Source: an uncultured Rhizobiaceae group bacterium (GTDB lineage Bacteria; Pseudomonadota; Alphaproteobacteria; Rhizobiales; Rhizobiaceae). From it: a stretch of 64,000 bases of DNA. The notes beneath the pieces are model-generated. The model had not been told where the DNA came from. It saw only the letters and a list, made by a program, of their open reading frames with translations, and did not search any database. A program made the translations under genes and the position numbers. Where the stretch lies: assembly GCA_938010435.1 (NCBI GenBank), contig CALLUS010000014.1:62001-126000 (forward strand). The letters are read 5' to 3'. Every line of letters begins with the position of its first letter. The stretch's first letter is position 1. Shown one piece after another: positions 25,834 to 35,393 of the stretch.

Positions 25834-27132
25834 ATGGAACTAAGTAATTATAAACGAGGCATGTTTGATCGATTACAACGCATCGGTCTCAATAAACAAC
25901 GTTTGGTTGATTATTCATCATTGCTTGGTGGTCAAGTCGGCCGCCTCATTTTTTCAATGCTCTATTTCATCACCCTTGCCCGAGCATTGTCACTGAGTGA
26001 TTTTGGTGTTTTTGCAACCAGCTCTTCCATCGGCATTGTGTTGTCACGATTAAGTGGTTTGGGCTTTGTCTCCCCTCTCTACAGAGTGGCCACAACCAAA
26101 CCAAGTCTATTGGGCGTTTACACCGCAGGCTTTTTGGCAGCCAGTGTTCTAACTTTTCCATTTCTCCTGGCGGTTGCGTTAACACTTCATTGGTTGATCT
26201 ATTCGGAACTGCTCACACTGATAGCCTTCGTGTTGATTGTTATGGCCGAGATCCTATTCTGGCGCGGCCTTGAAGCGGTTATCATCGTCAACAATGGCCT
26301 CAACAAATACACACTTGGGTCGTCAATCGGTATCGCCAGCGTCGCCGCCAAAGCCATAGCAGCCGCAATTTTTTGGTATCTAGGGTTCACAAATCTAGAA
26401 CTTTGGGCCGAGATTTATTTTGTAGTTTTGGGTATTTCACTGCTCATATCAATCGTGCTGTTTTACCCAAAGCAGAGATTGAAATGGCGCCCAAAAGCAT
26501 GGTTCATTCGTCTGCGCGATGCGCTTTCAGTGTCTGCTGCAGAATGTTTGTTCTACATGCAATCTGAATTGGATAAAGTGTTAGTGTTAGTATTGGGCGG
26601 TGAAATGCTCGCGGGTCTTTATGCAATTGTGATGCGTTTGATCGATCTCACCGCCATGCCATTACGTGCCCTGAGCACCATGCTGACCCAGTGGATCATG
26701 CGTCAAAGACAGTCCCGTCAATTGGCTAAGACGGGTTTGAAACTTGATGCTTTAATTGCACTCGTTTCTGTGGGTGCAATGGTTGCAATTGCACTTCTTT
26801 TATCATTTTTTCCCAATTTCTTGGGCAAGAGCATCTCTTTAGGCGCGTCTTATTTGTGGCTGGTTCTGTTGGTTCCCGCATTTAGAAACGCAATTGAATT
26901 GCACACCGACCTTCTTTACGGCCACGAGCGGATGGCTAGCCGCATTTGGTTGTTGATCTATCTCGCAGTCATGAAGGCAAGCCTACTCGCGTTGATTTTG
27001 TACTATACAACAGATTTCGCAACTGTAGCAGTTTGGCTGAACGCTGCGTTTGGCTTGCTCTATTTTGTTTCAGCAATTGTTGTTTACAAAATTATTTTGA
27101 ACAAACCTGCTGATCAGGCTGCCAGCAAATAG
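25834..27132 (+). CDS. Polysaccharide flippase (Wzx-like, MATE/MVF fold)
   Basis: This 432-residue membrane protein has about twelve hydrophobic segments starting with LLGGQVGRLIFSMLYFITLARALSLSDFG split over helix 1-2, the usual opening of Wzx-type flippases. It would move lipid-linked repeat units to the periplasm for the polymerase at 31.2 kb. It overlaps the convergent DUF6492 gene by 19 bases at the 3' end, so no terminator fits between them. Confidence 0.82.
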   Translation: MELSNYKRGMFDRLQRIGLNKQRLVDYSSLLGGQVGRLIFSMLYFITLARALSLSDFGVFATSSSIGIVLSRLSGLGFVSPLYRVATTKPSLLGVYTAGFLAASVLTFPFLLAVALTLHWLIYSELLTLIAFVLIVMAEILFWRGLEAVIIVNNGLNKYTLGSSIGIASVAAKAIAAAIFWYLGFTNLELWAEIYFVVLGISLLISIVLFYPKQRLKWRPKAWFIRLRDALSVSAAECLFYMQSELDKVLVLVLGGEMLAGLYAIVMRLIDLTAMPLRALSTMLTQWIMRQRQSRQLAKTGLKLDALIALVSVGAMVAIALLLSFFPNFLGKSISLGASYLWLVLLVPAFRNAIELHTDLLYGHERMASRIWLLIYLAVMKASLLALILYYTTDFATVAVWLNAAFGLLYFVSAIVVYKIILNKPADQAASK

Positions 27133-28004
27133 CGCAAAACATCAGGCGCAGTATTGGTAAAAGATTGCACACCAATGGCAACTTGATTGTCAGACATCTC
27201 ACCCACAAAGGCTTCAACACCTTCGCGCGTCAACGGTTGACCAGACCAATAAGTTTGACACAGACCTTCTGCGGCATGCCAATGTCCCTCACCGTTTTGA
27301 ACACCATCAGCATAGGCACCGTAAATCTGACATTCTGAAAAGGAACGGTTGCGCCCGATAGCAGAGACCCAGTCGCGACCTGAAGATTTCTCGATATTTT
27401 GACACATGTCCAAGACGTGCTGTCGTCTCCATGTCACAAGGTTGTTGATGTAATCATGCGCAGGAAAACTTGGTGCATTCAAACCGTTCAACGCGGCCGC
27501 AGATCGTGTCCAGTCGAAATGCAGAGCGTTCTCTTCCAGCGCATCTGAATTAATCGCATCGGGCTTTCGATAAAGACGCATCGCCCCATCTTGCCAAAGG
27601 TTTTGGGTTTCGAACGGGCGCACGAACAACATGTCAGAGTCACAGTAAAGGATCGCATCATGGCTGATATGATCGGCAATCGCGATACGGCGCAATTGTT
27701 GAACATGCCAGCCGCGCATGGGCCAAGTCTTTGTGGAGAGCCAGACCTTGCGCGACGAATTTGAAAAACCTTGTTTAAAATTATGAAGCCACGCGGGTAG
27801 GATATCCATCTCGTTCACAACATGACGTTTGTTATCGCTCAATGCAGAAAACTGCCGATAGTCACCGTCATCCACCAGAATGTAATGATCGACATCTTCG
27901 CTCACAAAACGATCAACGCTTTCGCAAAGCAATTTGCAGCGCTCAAAATCCGCTGCGTAGCTTGGCGTCACCAGGGCGATCCGTTGTTTTAAATCACTGC
28001 CCAT
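27114..28004 (-). CDS. DUF6492 family protein, glycosyltransferase-like
   Basis: The 296 residues look like a GT-A type nucleotide-diphospho-sugar transferase of the DUF6492 group: IALVTPSYAADFERC at the start, HYILVDDGD, and YCDSDMLFVRPF with a DxD-type metal motif. It has no membrane segment. It overlaps the upstream WecG-like gene by 11 bases, so the two are co-translated. It likely adds a sugar during repeat-unit assembly; donor and acceptor are unknown. Confidence 0.75.
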   Translation of the reverse strand: MGSDLKQRIALVTPSYAADFERCKLLCESVDRFVSEDVDHYILVDDGDYRQFSALSDNKRHVVNEMDILPAWLHNFKQGFSNSSRKVWLSTKTWPMRGWHVQQLRRIAIADHISHDAILYCDSDMLFVRPFETQNLWQDGAMRLYRKPDAINSDALEENALHFDWTRSAAALNGLNAPSFPAHDYINNLVTWRRQHVLDMCQNIEKSSGRDWVSAIGRNRSFSECQIYGAYADGVQNGEGHWHAAEGLCQTYWSGQPLTREGVEAFVGEMSDNQVAIGVQSFTNTAPDVLRYLLAA

Positions 28005-28809
28005 CAGACTTCACACCAAACAGCTTTTGTTTCAAAACCCGTGCAATAAATACTGGATTCCCCAGAACATATCGTCGCCACATCCTCCCCGGCTCAAGCG
28101 CTAAACGGTAAAGCCATTCTAACCGCAGCGAAATCAAAAACTGTGGTGCTCGTGGTACGCGTTCCGCAATAAAATCAAACAATGCCCCTACACCAAATAC
28201 CGCAGTCGCCTGATCACCGGTGATATTTTCAAAGATCCACTTTTCTTGTTTGGGATTACCGAACGCTACCAACAAAACATCCGGCTTATCATGGGCCAGC
28301 TCGTTCAAAATAATCTGTTCCTCAACAGCATCGAAAAACCCATCATACACAAAGCTGAATCGTAGATTAGGATAAGATTTCTGAAGTTTTGATATGGCGC
28401 TTTCAGCAACCCCACTTTGCGCTCCTAAAAGCGCAACATGTGTTCCCGCATCAAGTTGCGACATCAGTGTTGGAATAAAATCTGTTCCATTCAGGTTCGC
28501 CGGAAACGACTGGCCGTGCAAAATCTTAGAGGCGAGATCAACGCCAATGCCATCAGACAACACCGTAAATTGATTAAGCACATCGCAATATTCTCCATCA
28601 TCAAAAGCAATGTTTGCACCATGAGCATTCAGAAACGCATATTTTTCGTGTCGTCCTATTGTAAGTGCAGAGATGACCAGTTGAACAGCTTGCTGCCGTG
28701 ATAGCACTTCCACAGTGACGCCAAGAATTGATCGCGCATTATTTTCATAAGCGTTATCAATATCTTGATAGTCTTTGGAAGGCTTAACAACCTCACCCAT
28801 CTGTTTCAT
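27994..28809 (-). CDS. WecG/TagA/CpsF family glycosyltransferase
   Basis: The core is typical of WecG/TagA enzymes: AFLNAHGANIAF, LSDGIGVDLASKIL, ALLGAQSGVAESA and VLLVAFGNPKQEKWI, the last with the conserved GxPKQE. Such enzymes transfer ManNAcA or ManNAc to a lipid-linked first sugar. I prefer the ATG at 28809 (271 residues); the open frame reaches a TTG at 28836 without a clear ribosome site. No gene for the initiating phosphoglycosyltransferase is visible in the window. Confidence 0.87.
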   Translation of the reverse strand: MKQMGEVVKPSKDYQDIDNAYENNARSILGVTVEVLSRQQAVQLVISALTIGRHEKYAFLNAHGANIAFDDGEYCDVLNQFTVLSDGIGVDLASKILHGQSFPANLNGTDFIPTLMSQLDAGTHVALLGAQSGVAESAISKLQKSYPNLRFSFVYDGFFDAVEEQIILNELAHDKPDVLLVAFGNPKQEKWIFENITGDQATAVFGVGALFDFIAERVPRAPQFLISLRLEWLYRLALEPGRMWRRYVLGNPVFIARVLKQKLFGVKSDGQ

Positions 28810-28910
28810 CACTTTGCTCAAATCAGCACTTTTCAAGTTACAATAATAAACCGAATTGTTTCAATTTTAGTCAATTGCACATCATCTGGGTGGAATACTT
28901 ATCTGTAAGG

Positions 28911-30065
28911 TTAAGTTATTTTTTTCAAACCCTTAACCAACGCATTCTTCATGTCCGAAAACTGTCTGTTAAAAAATTGTCGACCGTCCATTTTAGGCAG
29001 ATTTCCAGCACGACTTTTTTTAACCTGAACAACCAAGGAATTCACAAATTCGTCGATACTGTCTGCTCTGGCACAATTGGCAGGAAGGTTTTCAATTCCA
29101 CGCAGCGAAGATGACGTGGCAACGCAAGCATGACCAGCTTGAAAAGCTTCAATCGTTTTCAACTGGACACCGGTCCCACCCTGACTGATGAGCGGTACAA
29201 CATGCACAGATTCCAAAAATCCGCGTGCACTTTCCACGCGTCCCTGAAAACGTACATTGCTGTCTTTCTTGATCATTGTGTCAGGAACTTTGCCTGCAAT
29301 CGCAATACGAAAATCTTTCGGCAATTTTGGTGCAATTTCGTGTAAAAACCACTGAAGTCCGACCCGGTTGGGTTCCCATGCCCAAGTGCCGATCATACCA
29401 ATATCAAACTCTTTCTCATTGAATGTATCCGTACTTTCAACGAATGGTGCAATCAGTGGCAACACGGTACTTTTGTCTGAAGATAGACCCAGTGTCTTTA
29501 TATCATCAGCAGAAAGCGCCCAAACATATTCGGCCTTTTCACAATGCTCCATCTCGATTGATTTTAGCAATCTTGCATCTCTCGCATAAAGCCAACGTTG
29601 CAATTTTGAATGAGCACTGACGGCATTTTGTGCGGCCGAAACATGTTCCACATTGTGTGTCACAAAACCAAATGGACGATCCAGCAAATGAGGAAATGCA
29701 GCCGCCATTTGATACGAATTGAAAATGTAGCCATCAATTTTACCGCAAGAGTGAATAGCGGCGTCCAGTTTTTCACGGCCAACTACGGTAAGTTTCGAAG
29801 CTGATATGGGCAGACCACTTTTTATGGCACGGGCAACAAAACCCAGTTTCTGCCAACCACCCACAGCAGCGTTTTCCAGATTGAGCTCGTCCACAACAAC
29901 AACGTTTTCATGGATGCGTCGTGTCTGTCTCGGCACCGAAAAGCCGATAACAGATACTTTGTGCCCCAATGCACGCAAACCTTGGACAATTGCCTCATTG
30001 GCAATTTCAAAACCCGAGGTCGGGTTACCATCAGTCACAACGGAAGACATAAACGCAATATGCAT
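28911..30065 (-). CDS. Glycosyltransferase family 4-like protein
   Basis: The 384-residue protein has the two-domain GT-B pattern. It begins MHIAFMSSVVTDGNPTSGFE, contains GFVTHNVEHVS in the middle and IGMIGTWAWEPNRVGLQWF, and ends with the donor-side pattern VPLISQGGTGVQLKTIEAF, close to the usual E-x7-E region. The ATG at 30065 is preferred to one 33 bases upstream. It belongs to the polysaccharide locus and is divergent from the GT2 gene; the sugar is unknown. Confidence 0.85.
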   Translation of the reverse strand: MHIAFMSSVVTDGNPTSGFEIANEAIVQGLRALGHKVSVIGFSVPRQTRRIHENVVVVDELNLENAAVGGWQKLGFVARAIKSGLPISASKLTVVGREKLDAAIHSCGKIDGYIFNSYQMAAAFPHLLDRPFGFVTHNVEHVSAAQNAVSAHSKLQRWLYARDARLLKSIEMEHCEKAEYVWALSADDIKTLGLSSDKSTVLPLIAPFVESTDTFNEKEFDIGMIGTWAWEPNRVGLQWFLHEIAPKLPKDFRIAIAGKVPDTMIKKDSNVRFQGRVESARGFLESVHVVPLISQGGTGVQLKTIEAFQAGHACVATSSSLRGIENLPANCARADSIDEFVNSLVVQVKKSRAGNLPKMDGRQFFNRQFSDMKNALVKGLKKIT

Positions 30066-30185
30066 GGAAAATAATTCAGGGCTGCAAGAAAAAATCACGT
30101 TAGGTCAAGTTCTTGGATAATTCGTTAAACGATAGGCTGTAAAAGTCTTAAGAAGTCAAAAAATCCGCTTTCAAGATTGAACAAG

Positions 30186-31178
30186 ATGCAAACAGCGCAG
30201 CCGAAAGACATCACCATCGTATGGACGAATGCCAATGATGCAAACTCCGGTGTTGAGATCATTGTGGTTATTCCAACATTTAAGCGTCCTGATCATATTA
30301 TCACTACACTCAACTCGGTCTTAACCCAACAAACCAACCGCGAGTTTGCAATTGTCGTCATGGACAATCATGCAGAAGGTGCTGAAGGAGCGACTGTTTC
30401 CACCGAGCTTTTGAAAAAACACGCTGTTCCGGCAACGGTCATATTAGCGCACCGGCGCGGGAATTGCGCCGCTTACAATGCCGGGTTTCATATCGGGTTG
30501 GAGCATTTCCCATCAGCCAAATGGATACAAATCATCGATGATGATGAAATTGCCCGACCAGATTGGTTGGAAAACATGTCTGAAATGGCAAAAGAAACAA
30601 ATGCAGATTGCACTGGCGCTCCGCAACACCCGGTATTTCCCGAAGGCACGTCCGGACAATGGATTGAACACGCAGTGTTCCGCCCTCCTTACGAAAGTTC
30701 GGGGCCGGTGCCGATCTTATATTCTTCTGGCAATGTCATGATCAAAACAGAATTGCTGCGTTCCCATGGACATCCTTGGTTGGATGAGCGCTTCAACTTC
30801 CTGGGCGGTGGTGACTCGGATTTTTATTCTCGAACTAAAGTCAACGGTGCAACATTTGCTTGGCAGAGTAGCGGTGGGGTTGATGAAACCACACCCGCGC
30901 GCCGTACTGAATTGTCTTGGTTAAATTCCAGAAGCTTGCGCAACGGATCTATTTCAGCGGCAATTCAACAAAAAGCATCACGATCCTTAAAAGACAATCT
31001 CAAGCGCTTTGTTAAGACCTGCCTCCTACTGGCCGCCTCTCCTTACCGTTCATTAATACTGTTTGTTAAGACAAGGTCTTTAACAATGGCCCTCAATCCA
31101 ATGAATGTCGCTTTAGGTCGGCTATTGATGGAATTCGGGTTTGCAAATGAACAATATAGAGCAGCTGAAAAGAATTGA
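30186..31178 (+). CDS. Glycosyltransferase family 2 protein
   Basis: GT-A fold enzyme of 330 residues: EIIVVIPTFKRPDHIITTL opens the domain, IQIIDDDEIARPDWL carries the metal-binding DDD, and FNFLGGGDSDFYSR resembles the catalytic-base region. A basic stretch near 275-310 could sit on the membrane. ATG 30186 is chosen over a TTG three codons earlier. It is followed after 27 bases by the polymerase/ligase gene, probably in the same transcript. Confidence 0.87.
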   Translation: MQTAQPKDITIVWTNANDANSGVEIIVVIPTFKRPDHIITTLNSVLTQQTNREFAIVVMDNHAEGAEGATVSTELLKKHAVPATVILAHRRGNCAAYNAGFHIGLEHFPSAKWIQIIDDDEIARPDWLENMSEMAKETNADCTGAPQHPVFPEGTSGQWIEHAVFRPPYESSGPVPILYSSGNVMIKTELLRSHGHPWLDERFNFLGGGDSDFYSRTKVNGATFAWQSSGGVDETTPARRTELSWLNSRSLRNGSISAAIQQKASRSLKDNLKRFVKTCLLLAASPYRSLILFVKTRSLTMALNPMNVALGRLLMEFGFANEQYRAAEKN

Positions 31179-31205
31179 TCATGATCTGTGTTCAGGCAGG
31201 ATTGC

Positions 31206-32516
31206 ATGAACACAACCTACGCGCTTCCGATAAATTCAAACGCACTCCCTGAATCAAAAAGCGGATGGCTTCCCTCTGCTCTGCTTTTGACAATCATCTT
31301 CGTATCGTTTCGCCCTTTTGCTTCGGGAGTTGGTGAAATTGGTATCAAATCCGGCGGCGGCGACATCGTTAATCAGTTGGGTTTTGGGTTGATTGGTTTG
31401 GCATGCGGTTGGCTGATCAAAAACCACATATCGCCTCATGCGTTGAAAGCGTTTAATCGTCCATCTTGGTATCTGGTTTTCGCAGTTCTCTTTGTTTCCA
31501 TCTTAAGCGCGGACAACCCTTCTGGAGCGGGCCGTGCCATGATATTTTCGCTGATCGTTATATTGGCCGCAGCGACTGCGATTGCCTTACCCAGATCAAA
31601 GGAAGATTTGATTACGGGCCTTACAGTGGGCATAGGCATCGCTTTGGGATTCTGTTGGTTTGCAGTTCTCTTTGTGCCGGAACAAGGTGTACATTCGGCT
31701 GAAGGTTTTGAATCCCAACACGCTGGCCTTTGGCGCGGTGTATTCGACCATAAAAACGTTGCTTCCTATGTTATGGGGGTTTTCTTCATGGTTGGCTTGT
31801 TCATCATGCGAAACGGCAAGCCCGCATGGGGTGCGCTCATCACCATTTTCTCACTTGTTTTTGTGCTCAATGCAGGTTCAAAAACAGTGTTGGGAATCCT
31901 GCCAATCGCACTCGCTTGTGTTTTTTGCGCACGCTGGATTTCCTTCCGTCCTCTGAGCGCAATCATCATTTTATTACCTGTCATTGGTTTAACCGCAGCC
32001 ACATTAGGCGCTGTTGTCTTCGACCCAATCTTGAAAACATTGCAGTTTTATATTCCGGGCCTGTCTTACACAGGCCGAACTGATTTATGGATTTTCGGAT
32101 TGGAGCATCTCAATAAGTCACCCCTTTTCGGATACGGGTTTGAAAGTTTTTGGGGCACGTTACGGGTCTCTAACTTGGAGCAACCCATTGAACTGGCATG
32201 GGATGTTCGTGGCATCGTCCATGGGCACAATTCTTGGCTGGATGCGGCTGTAAACTTTGGAATTCCAGGTGCAGCTATAATCATTTTCACCCTCACTCTC
32301 CTGCCAGTAATTGATTATCTGCGTATTCCTAAAGGTGGAATGGCCGACCGCATTGGAACGCTCTACATCAGCATTTGGGTTTTCACAGCCATGGGAGCAA
32401 ACTTAGAATCGTTTTTCTTCAGACGGGCCGATCCAGTTTGGTTTTGTATGTTAATCGCTATCATCGGTCTGCGCTTCACGGCACACATGACGAAAACCCA
32501 ACCTCATCCGCGTTAA
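31206..32516 (+). CDS. O-antigen polymerase/ligase family membrane protein (Wzy/WaaL-like)
   Basis: The 436-residue protein has ten or more membrane segments and the Wzy_C landmark GHNSWLDAAVNFGIPGAA in a large periplasmic loop, preceded by TGRTDLWIFGLEHLN. These proteins either polymerise repeat units or ligate the polymer to an acceptor. With a Wzx-like flippase and a Wzz-like protein nearby, polymerase is more likely. ATG 31206 follows AGG with five bases between; a GTG six codons earlier lacks support. Confidence 0.85.
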   Translation: MNTTYALPINSNALPESKSGWLPSALLLTIIFVSFRPFASGVGEIGIKSGGGDIVNQLGFGLIGLACGWLIKNHISPHALKAFNRPSWYLVFAVLFVSILSADNPSGAGRAMIFSLIVILAAATAIALPRSKEDLITGLTVGIGIALGFCWFAVLFVPEQGVHSAEGFESQHAGLWRGVFDHKNVASYVMGVFFMVGLFIMRNGKPAWGALITIFSLVFVLNAGSKTVLGILPIALACVFCARWISFRPLSAIIILLPVIGLTAATLGAVVFDPILKTLQFYIPGLSYTGRTDLWIFGLEHLNKSPLFGYGFESFWGTLRVSNLEQPIELAWDVRGIVHGHNSWLDAAVNFGIPGAAIIIFTLTLLPVIDYLRIPKGGMADRIGTLYISIWVFTAMGANLESFFFRRADPVWFCMLIAIIGLRFTAHMTKTQPHPR

Positions 32517-32583
32517 TCATAATGTTGAAAATGTGAAGGATCGCGACCTGTTTCGTTGACAATCCAGACCCATTTAAGTGAAG

Positions 32584-32599
32584 TTAACGAATTGTTAAC
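32584..32599. promoter_or_regulatory. Consensus CtrA box before the peptidase gene
   Basis: TTAA-CGAATTG-TTAAC is a full match to the CtrA pattern TTAA-N7-TTAAC. It ends 21 bases before the preferred start at 32621, which is close for activation from an upstream -35, so it could repress or overlap the promoter. TTGACA occurs at 32556-32561. Confidence 0.5.
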
Positions 32600-32620
32600 C
32601 GTATGCACTCGAGCGGAATT

Positions 32621-33202
32621 ATGCGGCTTCTACTTTCACTAATCGTCGGAGCAACTTTGATTGCACCTGCTTATGCAGGCTCTTCCCCCAGCATGAAAAC
32701 GCTTGGCAGAACGTCTCAACCCATTGGTCATTTGTGGTTATGTCAACAAATGCCGCAAGAGTGTGCGATCAGCAGTTCAAAAACCAAAGCACCAGTGTTG
32801 ACCAAAAAGCGCTGGGCGCAACTTATTACAGCAAACACTGGCGCTAACTTAACGATAGAACCCTTGACGGACCAAGAGTTCTACGGAGTTGAAGAACATT
32901 GGACTTACCCTATCAGTTATGGTGACTGTGAAGATTATGTTTTGATGAAACGCAAAAAGCTGATGGATTTAGGCTGGCCTGCATCAAGCCTCCTGATCAC
33001 TGTTGTGAAACGCGAAAACGGCGAAGGCCATGCAGTTTTGACAGTACGTACCGACCGTGGCGATTTCATTTTGGACAATCTGGAATCCAAAATCGTGCGT
33101 TGGACGAAAACACCTTATCGCTATCTCAAGCGCCAATCTGTTTACAATAGCGGCCACTGGACGGACATTTCCGACGATAGAAATCAGGTTGCCGGATTTT
33201 AG
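32621..33202 (+). CDS. Bacterial transglutaminase-like cysteine peptidase (LapG-related)
   Basis: The 193-residue precursor starts MRLLLSLIVGATLIAPAYA, a clear signal peptide, so it acts in the periplasm. The catalytic cysteine is in YGDCEDYVLMKR, the histidine in GEGHAVLTVRT and the aspartate in FILDNLES, the usual triad. The best-studied member, LapG, cleaves adhesins under cyclic di-GMP control; here no LapD gene or adhesin is visible. I prefer ATG 32621 over 32603 because the signal peptide then starts at the N-terminus and the CtrA box is not right against the start. It is convergent with the next gene, with three bases between. Confidence 0.85.
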   Translation: MRLLLSLIVGATLIAPAYAGSSPSMKTLGRTSQPIGHLWLCQQMPQECAISSSKTKAPVLTKKRWAQLITANTGANLTIEPLTDQEFYGVEEHWTYPISYGDCEDYVLMKRKKLMDLGWPASSLLITVVKRENGEGHAVLTVRTDRGDFILDNLESKIVRWTKTPYRYLKRQSVYNSGHWTDISDDRNQVAGF

Positions 33203-33205
33203 CGT

Positions 33206-33493
33206 CTAACGCTTATTCAATGAGCTTTTTAAAATCGAACCTGTTGCAAGAGGGGAAGCCTCTTTGCTGTCTGGAAAAGGCTGTGTCAGAGCGCAATTCT
33301 CACATTTCATAACAGCTTGTTTCCAAGCCTTCCAATTGCGCAAATGCTCTTTAGAGATAGACTCACCAATGACCATAAAATCCAATCCAAGATATTTCTC
33401 GTCTGGTTCGATAGAACGTTGATCAGAGACCGCCGAAAAAGCGCCTGCCAGCAGGAAAACAATTGTTGGAATGAAAAGTGTCTTAAGTTTCAC
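33206..33493 (-). CDS. Small secreted hypothetical protein
   Basis: I do not recognise the family. Taking the GTG at 33493, the 95-residue precursor starts with LKTLFIPTIVFLLAGAFSAVS, a signal peptide or single membrane anchor, and has two cysteines in VMKCENCALTQPF, close enough to form a disulfide or bind metal. A longer reading from a GTG at 33535 would put 14 polar residues before the signal. AGG occurs eight bases before 33493. A consensus CtrA box lies 48 bases upstream. Confidence 0.55.
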   Translation of the reverse strand: MKLKTLFIPTIVFLLAGAFSAVSDQRSIEPDEKYLGLDFMVIGESISKEHLRNWKAWKQAVMKCENCALTQPFPDSKEASPLATGSILKSSLNKR

Positions 33494-33540
33494 GAAATGA
33501 GCCTGTCTATCCGGAGTGCGTCTAGAATCGCTCACTCAGA

Positions 33541-33556
33541 TTAAGGATTCATTAAC
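33541..33556. promoter_or_regulatory. Consensus CtrA box before the small secreted protein gene
   Basis: TTAA-GGATTCA-TTAAC is a full match. It overlaps the last codon of the SDR gene and lies 48 bases from the preferred start at 33493 of the downstream minus-strand gene, a natural promoter distance. Confidence 0.5.
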
Positions 33557-34313
33557 TGCGAAGTGCCGGCAATCCAATACCCACAGCTTCAAATCCTCCA
33601 TCGACCGCCAAAATTTGTCCCGTAATGAAACTAGCGTCGGGTGACGCTAGAAAACAAATAGCAGCCGCAATCTCATCTTCACTGCCATATCGGTTCAGCG
33701 GCATAGCATCGTGATAGGCAGCGCGAATTTCAGGGGAGTGAACGGCAAGTGCGAGTTTGGTATCAACTGGTCCAGGCGCGACACAGTTCGCTCTGATGCC
33801 AAGCTCGCCATATTCAGCCGCTTGTTGCAGCGTCAATTGCTTCACAGCTGCTTTCGAGGTGCCGTAAGCAACCCGCAACGTACTGGCACGCAGGCCTGAG
33901 ATCGAAGCAATGTTCACAATCGAAGCGTGCTGATCTTTTGCAGTGTGGGCCAGCAAAGTGCACATGGCTTGAGTCATAAGGAACGTGCCATCCAGATTGA
34001 CCGACATGACTTTGCGCCATCTTTCAAAATTGGTTTCAGCAATAGGCCCAAAATCCGCAACACCAGCGTTATTAATTAGAGCATTACAAGTTCCGAATTC
34101 AGCTTTCACGGCATCAGCAATTTGGTCGGTTTGATCAGGTTGCGAAATATCTAACGGCAAAGCCAAAACATCATCACCAAATTCACTCGCAGCCTTTATG
34201 AGTTCGTTTTCATCCCAATCAATCATCGCAACACGATAGCCTGAGTTCAAAAACCGTTTCGTTGTTGCCAAGCCAATACCTCGGGCAGCACCCGTCACAA
34301 CTGCAGAAAACAT
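33552..34313 (-). CDS. Short-chain dehydrogenase/reductase
   Basis: Classical SDR of 253 residues: VVTGAARGIGLAT binds the cofactor, NNAGVADFG follows, and the catalytic Ser and Tyr-Lys are in IASISG and AYGTSKAAVKQ. An Asp in MIDWDEN after the second strand favours NAD(H). It ends ILAVDGGFEAVG as usual. It is the last gene of a run read from the antiporter at 38.9 kb, three bases after threonine aldolase. Substrate unknown; it is the size of DprE2 but far from the DprE1-like gene. Confidence 0.87.
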   Translation of the reverse strand: MFSAVVTGAARGIGLATTKRFLNSGYRVAMIDWDENELIKAASEFGDDVLALPLDISQPDQTDQIADAVKAEFGTCNALINNAGVADFGPIAETNFERWRKVMSVNLDGTFLMTQAMCTLLAHTAKDQHASIVNIASISGLRASTLRVAYGTSKAAVKQLTLQQAAEYGELGIRANCVAPGPVDTKLALAVHSPEIRAAYHDAMPLNRYGSEDEIAAAICFLASPDASFITGQILAVDGGFEAVGIGLPALRS

Positions 34314-34316
34314 GAA

Positions 34317-35360
34317 TTATCCCTTCAACCAAGATGCAAAGCCATCAACCACACGATCAATATCAGTCGCATTGAAATCAAGATGGGTCACAAGGCGAAC
34401 GACACCTTTGGGGCCGTAAGGATTAGAAAGAACAATTCCTCTTGTGGCCATATAATCGGAAAGAGGCCCCTCACCTTTGCTCGTAATATTCATCCAAACC
34501 ATGTTAGTATGCACTTGATCCGCATTGATGGAAATCCCGTCGATCTCAGCCAAGCGAGTGCAAAGTGTACGTGCGTTTTCATGATCAGTCGCAAGACGTT
34601 CCACATTGTTGTTCAATGCATATAGACCGCAAGCTGCGAGAATACCTGATTGACGCAACCCGCCACCGACCAATTTACGGTTGCGTTTTGAACGCGCGAT
34701 AAAATCTTTTGAACCGCTTAAAACAGAACCAACAGGGGCACCCAATCCTTTTGATAGGCATAGAGATACTGTATCGGCAAAGGCCGTCATTTCTTTCGCA
34801 TTGCTTTTCGATTTCACCACCGCATTCATCAAACGGGCGCCATCCACATGCACCAACAATCCGTGGGCGTGCGCGACATCTGCAGATGTTTCAAGAACTG
34901 CTTGCGGCACAACACGACCGTTGAAAGTATTCTCAACACACAATAATTTGGATACTGCAAAATGAGGGTCATCAACTTGCACCTCAGCCGCAATGGCCTC
35001 AGGTGCCAAAGACCCGTCTTCTGATGGCGTGATGTGTCGCGGTGAAATACCACCCAACACAGCGGCTCCACCCTGTTCATAGTTAGAAATATGATAGCCT
35101 GCGCCGCCGATATATTCATCACCGCGACCACAATGGCTGAGCAGCGCAATGAGATTGCTTTGTGTGCCGGAAGCTACAAAGAGCGCAGCTTCCTTGCCTG
35201 TCATATCGGCAACACGTTCCTCTAAAGCGGCAACTGTCGGGTCGTCACCATAGACATCATCGCCCACCTCAGCTTCAGCCATTGCCTTGCGCATACCGGT
35301 ATTAGGGCGGGTTACCGTATCACTTCGTAAATCAATAATGCTGTTTGAAATATCTTTCAT
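34317..35360 (-). CDS. Low-specificity L-threonine aldolase
   Basis: The 347-residue PLP enzyme cleaves threonine or allo-threonine to glycine and acetaldehyde. It begins IDLRSDTVTRPNTGMRKAM, has VGDDVYGDDPTV, ALFVASGTQSNLIAL, HVDGARLMNA and the Schiff-base lysine in LCLSKGLGAPVGS. All match the family. Glycine and one-carbon metabolism links it to the genes at the start of the window, but it is transcribed with the peroxidase and PhzF-type genes. Confidence 0.9.
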   Translation of the reverse strand: MKDISNSIIDLRSDTVTRPNTGMRKAMAEAEVGDDVYGDDPTVAALEERVADMTGKEAALFVASGTQSNLIALLSHCGRGDEYIGGAGYHISNYEQGGAAVLGGISPRHITPSEDGSLAPEAIAAEVQVDDPHFAVSKLLCVENTFNGRVVPQAVLETSADVAHAHGLLVHVDGARLMNAVVKSKSNAKEMTAFADTVSLCLSKGLGAPVGSVLSGSKDFIARSKRNRKLVGGGLRQSGILAACGLYALNNNVERLATDHENARTLCTRLAEIDGISINADQVHTNMVWMNITSKGEGPLSDYMATRGIVLSNPYGPKGVVRLVTHLDFNATDIDRVVDGFASWLKG

Positions 35361-35393
35361 GAACTCAACTCAAATTAGATTCCTGAAGAAATG

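Noticed and set aside
33552-34313. SDR as the missing DprE2
   Set aside because: Size and class fit, but it is 15 kb away in a different operon with threonine aldolase, and nothing specific links it to the DprE1-like gene.
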